NCBI GenBank assembly: GCA_030744625.1
Contig: JASLQF010000037.1
Span: 1-64,000, forward strand
Direction of reading: 5' to 3'
Origin: Rhodospirillales bacterium
GTDB lineage: Bacteria; Pseudomonadota; Alphaproteobacteria; Rhodospirillales; JASLQF01
Length of the DNA stretch: 64,000 bases
In this document: piece after piece, positions 59,979 to 64,000 of the stretch
Numbering within the stretch: position 1 is the first letter of the stretch
How the letters are laid out: every line of letters starts with the position of its first letter
Made by a program: the position numbers and the translations under genes
Notes under the pieces: model-generated
Database searches by the model: none
Seen by the model: only the letters and a program-made list of their open reading frames with translations
Told to the model about the DNA's origin: nothing

Positions 59979-61550
59979 TCAGGCGACTTCCCGGGTCAAC
60001 CTGGCTTCGCCGGCTCGCGTGGCATCAAGATATTCGCGCAGCTTGCCGCCTTCCGGTTCCGCCAGCGCCGCCTCCCTCCCTTCCCGCATGAGCCGGGCGG
60101 CCTCCGCCGGGGCCAGGCCACCCTTCTCGACGGCGTCGAGGTGCGGGTCGACCAACCCTTCATAGATGGCGTCAAGGTTCCCCGTCCCGCGTCTGTGGGT
60201 ATCGCCATAGCCCTTGACCAGGCGCGACAGTTCGACGATCTCGGTGGCCAGCGCGGCATCCTTCTCCGCCGCTCGCCCGACCCTGGAAAGCCAGCCCTCG
60301 ATCCTCTCCTGTTCGCAGCGGTAGCGATACGAGTACGGCCGCCAAAAACGCAGGGTGCTCAACAGCCGAAGCAGCACGAACCCCCAAATCTTCGTCGTCG
60401 GCACCTTCAAGCCCACGTGCGGCCTGTTCTTGTCCTCGATGCCCTGGACGCCCCCCTCCAACTTCTTGGCGAGGAAGGGTGGCAGCAGATCGAGGGCCTG
60501 ATCCAGGCCGGGTTTCAGAAACTCGGTGATGACCACCTTTTGGCCGGGCGCCGCGCCGAGCTCGCGGCGCACCCGTTCCTCGCGCTCCGCCCGGGTCTTG
60601 AGATCGGCGACGCGGATGACGTCCTCATAGGTCATCCAGATGGCAAGGCGCTTGGCCAGAATAGTCGTGAAGTCGGCGTCGTTCTTGAGCGGCATGGCGG
60701 CCAGCCGGTCGAGGAAGAGGCGCGCGTAGGCCGTCCCCTGGAAATCGATGAGCCGGGCGAGCGCCATTCTCACGATCGCCCGGCTGGCCTCCGAATAGCT
60801 CGCCACCGCCTCTTCCATGGGGGCCGGCAGGACGGGCCCGGAGGCCGCCGCGGGTTCTTCGGCGGTACGCGGTGCCGGCTTCGCCACAGGTGCCACAGGT
60901 GCTTGCGGCTCCGACCATTTGGCGAGCCCCGCCTCGAAGCCGCGCAGATTGCGCTCGACGGCGCGTCCCTGGCCGGCGATGGCGGCGCGGTAGCACTCCT
61001 CCGCCATGGGCAGGATGCCGGCTCCGGCAATGGCGCCGAAGATGACGGCGTTGGCGGCACTTCCCTTCTCCAGGGCCAATGCCTCGGCATCGAAAACCAG
61101 GGCCCGCTTGGAGACGCCCTCGAGGAAAGGCTCGATGATGCCCCCGGGATAGCGACCGTCGTCCATGGCCATGCGTTCGGTGAGCGTGAAGGCGCGATGG
61201 CTGCTCGCGATCGTCACCGTATGGCCGGGCGTCACGTAGCCCATGTTGGCCATGCGGCCGGCCTCGATCATCTCGCCACCGACCAGGAGGTCGACGTCGC
61301 CCTTGATCGGATAGACGGCGAGGACCGGTTTTCTGCCGTTGAGTTCGACCTCGGGGAGCGGAAAGACCTCGATGTAGTAGGTGGTAGCACCGGTGCGCTG
61401 GGCGACACCCGGGATGGACGATCCCTGGACGATCAGTCCCGCCTCGCGCGCCGCCTTGATGATCCAGTTGGCGAGGACTCCGCCGCCCTGGCCGCCAAGC
61501 GCGGCGATGAGGACCCGGATCGGGCGAGGCACCTGGGAGTCCATGACCAC
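59979..61550 (-). CDS. iorB: indolepyruvate oxidoreductase subunit beta, extended with DUF6537-like C-terminus
   Basis: A 523-residue protein. The first ~200 residues are the pyruvate:ferredoxin oxidoreductase gamma-type domain (VLIAALGGQGGGVLANWIIKA, VVARGA-free loop PGVAQRTGATTYYIEV, LVGGEMIEAGR), which closes the active site. A proline-rich linker (PQAPVAPVAKPAP) leads to a ~290-residue helical part like the DUF6537 domain of long IorB proteins. With IorA it oxidises indolepyruvate and other aryl-pyruvates to aryl-acetyl-CoA. It begins 7 bases after the iorA stop. Convergent with the MocR gene. Confidence 0.93.
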   Translation of the reverse strand: MVMDSQVPRPIRVLIAALGGQGGGVLANWIIKAAREAGLIVQGSSIPGVAQRTGATTYYIEVFPLPEVELNGRKPVLAVYPIKGDVDLLVGGEMIEAGRMANMGYVTPGHTVTIASSHRAFTLTERMAMDDGRYPGGIIEPFLEGVSKRALVFDAEALALEKGSAANAVIFGAIAGAGILPMAEECYRAAIAGQGRAVERNLRGFEAGLAKWSEPQAPVAPVAKPAPRTAEEPAAASGPVLPAPMEEAVASYSEASRAIVRMALARLIDFQGTAYARLFLDRLAAMPLKNDADFTTILAKRLAIWMTYEDVIRVADLKTRAEREERVRRELGAAPGQKVVITEFLKPGLDQALDLLPPFLAKKLEGGVQGIEDKNRPHVGLKVPTTKIWGFVLLRLLSTLRFWRPYSYRYRCEQERIEGWLSRVGRAAEKDAALATEIVELSRLVKGYGDTHRRGTGNLDAIYEGLVDPHLDAVEKGGLAPAEAARLMREGREAALAEPEGGKLREYLDATRAGEARLTREVA

Positions 61551-61557
61551 GCCCCGC

Positions 61558-63756
61558 TCAGGCCGTCGCCGACAAGGACGTCGGACGCCGGCGCATCAGG
61601 CCGATGACGAAACGCCGCCACCCTTCCAAGGCGCGCTCGAGGAAGGACGCGTTCTCGATGATGTCGGCCCGGTAGAACGAGGGACAGAGGACGGCCACGT
61701 GTGCAACCTCGCCGCAATGGCCGCAACCGACGCAAGTGTTGTCGACATGGGCCACCGGATCATCGCGCAAGGGGTCCGGTGAGGTCTTGACGGTGAGCGA
61801 CGGGCACCCCGAAAGCCGAATGCACGAGCGGTCGCCGGTGCACACGTCCTCGTCCACCCCGAAGCGTGGACGCACGACACGCTTGCCGGCCTTCTCGCGG
61901 GCCTCGTTTTCCGGGCGCAGGCGGCGCTGCCTGTTGAGCTGGCACTCGCCCTTGACGATGATGGTCTTGACGCCCTTGACGTTCGTCGTCAGGGCCTCGC
62001 GCAAGGTCTTCACCGTCTCGCTCAAATCATAGGAATCGATGGTCGTCAGCCAATCCACACCGACACCCTTGAGGGCGCGGGCGAGGTCCATGTTGACGGC
62101 CTCTCCGCGGTGATTGATGCCGCTCGACGGGATGCGCTGCTGGCCGGTGGCCGAGGTGAAGCCGTTGTTGATGACGGCAAGCACCGTGTCCTGCTTGTTG
62201 TAGACGGCGCCGGCGACGCCCGCGGTCAGCCCGCTGTGCCACATGCCGCCATCGCCGATCACCGTGATGGTGCGCCGGCTCGACGCCGGCTCGACGGCCG
62301 CCGCGCTGGACAGGCCCATGCCGTAGCCGGTGGTCGAGTTGGTCAGATTGAACGGCGCGTTGGCGGCAAACGTGTGGCAGCCGATGTCACCGGAGACGTG
62401 AGTCGGTCCCAACTCGCGCTGCACTATTTTGAGGGCCGTAAAGAACGGGCGCTCCGGGCACCCGGTGCAGAAAGAGGGGGCGCGCGGCGGCAGGGGCTCG
62501 GGCAGGTTGCTGCCCGACATGGGGGACCCGCCGTCAAGCGGTTCCGGACGGTTGGCAGCCTCGGCGATGCGCGCCGCCAGGACATCGTCGCGGGCGGCAA
62601 CGTCGCCGGCGTCCAAGCCGGCCGGGCGGCTCGCCTCGACGTAGCGGCGCAGGCCGGCACGCACCAATTCCGGCGTGTACTCGCCGGCCTGTTTGAGGAG
62701 GTCCTTGCCGTGTATCGTGCTCTGCACGTCGGCACGCCGCAGGAAGACGTTGACTTCCTGTTCGATATATTCGGGCGTGCCTTCCTCGACGATCAGCACC
62801 GAGCGCTTGGTGGCGCAGAACTCGGTGATCTGCTCGGGCACCAGCGGATAGGTGGCGTTCAACACGAGCAGCGGTATGCAGCTCTCGCCGAAAGCATCGG
62901 CCAAGCCAAGCTGGTTGAGGGCGGCGATCAAGGTGTTGTAGAGGCCGCCTTGAAGGATGATGCCGACGTCCCTAGAAGGGTCATCGCAGAAAATCTCGTT
63001 GATGGCGTTGTCGACGATAAAGCGGCGTGCCGCCGGCAGCCTCCTCTCCACCTTATCCTGCTCGTTCTCGAACAACGCCGGTCCGTAGTTGATACGGCTC
63101 GGCGTGAAGGGGGCGGGCTCATCGAACGGGTGCTTGCGACTCATCTTGGGCTCGACGTTGTCGCGGGCAACGAAGCTGCCGTTGAGGTGCGCCGCCCGGA
63201 TGCGCAGCATCAACATCACCGGCAAGTTGCTGGCCTCCGAGAGCTGGAAGCCCTTCTCCACCATGTCGACGACGTTCTGCTGTTCGGGCCTGGGGTCGAG
63301 GAGCGGCATCGTGGATTTGAGGGCGAACGCGTGCGAGCGCTCCTGGATGATGCTGGTGCCCTGGCCGTAGTCCTCGCCGATGATGATCAGGGCGCCGCCC
63401 TCGACCCCGACAGAGGCGATCGCCGACAACGGGTCCGCCGCCACGTTGGTGCCGACCACCGACTTCCAGGCCACGGCGCCGCGCATCGGGTAGCTTACCG
63501 AGGCCGACAGCATGGCCGCCGCCGACGCTTCGCTGGCCGACGATTCGAAATAGACGCCGAGGGAATCGAGAACCTCCTCCTTGGCGTCGGCGAGCACGTC
63601 GAGAACGTGGCTGACCGGAGCGCCCTGATAGCCCCCGACGTAACTTACGCCCGACTGCAGAAGCCCCTTGACCACGGCCATGACGTTCTCGCCGTCCATG
63701 ACCTCGCCCTCTCCATTGAGGAGGGAGGCGACCTCACTCTTGTACGAAACTTCCAT
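61558..63756 (-). CDS. iorA: indolepyruvate ferredoxin oxidoreductase subunit alpha
   Basis: A 732-residue thiamine-diphosphate enzyme subunit. The N-terminal PFOR-type domains (~1-370) are followed by the TPP domain with TVIGDGGMWHSGLTAG and VINNG (~510-560), and a C-terminal ferredoxin-like region with CVGCGHC and CPSF, plus CTGDRSC and GCPSL, where the first cluster set has unusual C-x5-C-x5-C spacing. A FCTGCPERPFF motif precedes the TPP domain. ATG at 63756 starts the normal N-terminus; the frame stays open 31 codons further without coding character. Operon iorA-iorB. Confidence 0.95.
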   Translation of the reverse strand: MEVSYKSEVASLLNGEGEVMDGENVMAVVKGLLQSGVSYVGGYQGAPVSHVLDVLADAKEEVLDSLGVYFESSASEASAAAMLSASVSYPMRGAVAWKSVVGTNVAADPLSAIASVGVEGGALIIIGEDYGQGTSIIQERSHAFALKSTMPLLDPRPEQQNVVDMVEKGFQLSEASNLPVMLMLRIRAAHLNGSFVARDNVEPKMSRKHPFDEPAPFTPSRINYGPALFENEQDKVERRLPAARRFIVDNAINEIFCDDPSRDVGIILQGGLYNTLIAALNQLGLADAFGESCIPLLVLNATYPLVPEQITEFCATKRSVLIVEEGTPEYIEQEVNVFLRRADVQSTIHGKDLLKQAGEYTPELVRAGLRRYVEASRPAGLDAGDVAARDDVLAARIAEAANRPEPLDGGSPMSGSNLPEPLPPRAPSFCTGCPERPFFTALKIVQRELGPTHVSGDIGCHTFAANAPFNLTNSTTGYGMGLSSAAAVEPASSRRTITVIGDGGMWHSGLTAGVAGAVYNKQDTVLAVINNGFTSATGQQRIPSSGINHRGEAVNMDLARALKGVGVDWLTTIDSYDLSETVKTLREALTTNVKGVKTIIVKGECQLNRQRRLRPENEAREKAGKRVVRPRFGVDEDVCTGDRSCIRLSGCPSLTVKTSPDPLRDDPVAHVDNTCVGCGHCGEVAHVAVLCPSFYRADIIENASFLERALEGWRRFVIGLMRRRPTSLSATA

Positions 63757-63911
63757 GGAAAATTTTTCCCGACGACGCGCCCCTGGGGCGGTCTCCACGC
63801 CGGGCGAAAGCCGCGATGGCCCGCACCGACCGCAATATTTGGTTATCAAAAATACTAGGTTGCCGGCGCACTTCGGTCAAGGCGGCCGCGGCGGACGATA
63901 CACGTTTCAAA

Positions 63912-63956
63912 TCGCAATTAAGGTGACTTCGCAATTAAGGTGCAAATTAAGGTGAC
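63912..63956 (+). repeat. AT-rich direct repeats (AATTAAGGTG units)
   Basis: TCGCAATTAAGGTG occurs twice, at 63912-63925 and 63929-63942, 17 bases apart, and a third related unit AAATTAAGGTGAC follows at 63944-63956. The composition is far more AT-rich than the flanking coding DNA. It runs straight into the inverted repeat at the window edge. Confidence 0.85.
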
Positions 63957-64000
63957 ATGATATTTAATTATGTTTAATTAAGTATCATGTCACCTTAATT
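63945..64000. repeat. perfect 18-base inverted repeat at the window edge
   Basis: Left arm 63945-63962 (AATTAAGGTGACATGATA) and right arm 63983-64000 (TATCATGTCACCTTAATT) are exact reverse complements around a 20-base AT-only-rich spacer. Each arm contains the same AATTAAGGTGAC unit as the adjacent direct repeats. The window ends at the last base of the right arm, so the element may continue. It looks like the end of a mobile or REP-like element. Confidence 0.9.

Overview
The window is GC-rich and densely coded, and reads as a chromosomal stretch of an alphaproteobacterium, probably Rhodospirillales-like. Support comes from gene order: the neighbourhoods mutY-DUF721-dsbA-smc, atpI-atpB-atpE-atpF'-atpF (paired b' and b subunits), and mraZ...ftsZ-lpxC-bamD-recN-ligA, with DUF2336, DUF3750 and TAXI-type TRAP genes alongside. 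No reference search was possible, so the taxonomy is an inference.

Layout. 1-7.6 kb: the 3' end of tRNA-Pro(CGG), an acyl-CoA ligase, a CspA-type cold-shock gene with a 28-residue single-helix microprotein behind it, a Sel1-repeat lipid/periplasm-directed protein with a HELVGH motif, a solitary membrane-anchored DctP TRAP binding protein, a DUF2336 protein and a very lysine-rich cytochrome c. 7.6-11.6 kb: a TAXI-type TRAP operon (binding protein, hairpin, fused permease with a PDZ-like tail, UspA protein). 12-14.8 kb: RpiR regulator, class III aminotransferase and an unrecognised protein in one overlapping operon. 15-24 kb: apt, mutY, DUF721/DciA-like, DsbA, SMC, then the Fo genes of ATP synthase. 

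24-48.6 kb: one long minus-strand run holding the complete division and cell wall (dcw) cluster in the order mraZ, rsmH, ftsL, ftsI, murE, murF, mraY, murD, ftsW, murG, murC, murB, ddl, ftsQ, ftsA, ftsZ, followed by lpxC, bamD, recN and ligA. Most junctions overlap by 1-14 bases, so translation is probably coupled. Upstream of mraZ lies a six-unit array of TGGGN motifs with exact 10-base spacing (MraZ box), then a GTTC-N7-GTTC site of the alphaproteobacterial LexA type, then rnpB (RNase P RNA). 

49.4-64 kb: amidase, EamA transporter, TerB-DnaJ protein and DUF3750 protein on the minus strand; TolC, a second acyl-CoA ligase trailed by a truncated hotdog thioesterase remnant, and a TRAP DctQM pair without an adjacent binding protein on the plus strand; a MocR regulator; and the indolepyruvate oxidoreductase genes iorA-iorB. 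The last 90 bases hold AT-rich direct repeats and a perfect 18-base inverted repeat, foreign in composition to the rest. The most interesting items are the mraZ upstream control region, the cspA-linked microprotein, the terminal repeat, the thioesterase remnant, the separated TRAP parts and the lysine-rich cytochrome. I saw no CRISPR array, prophage, or intact insertion sequence.
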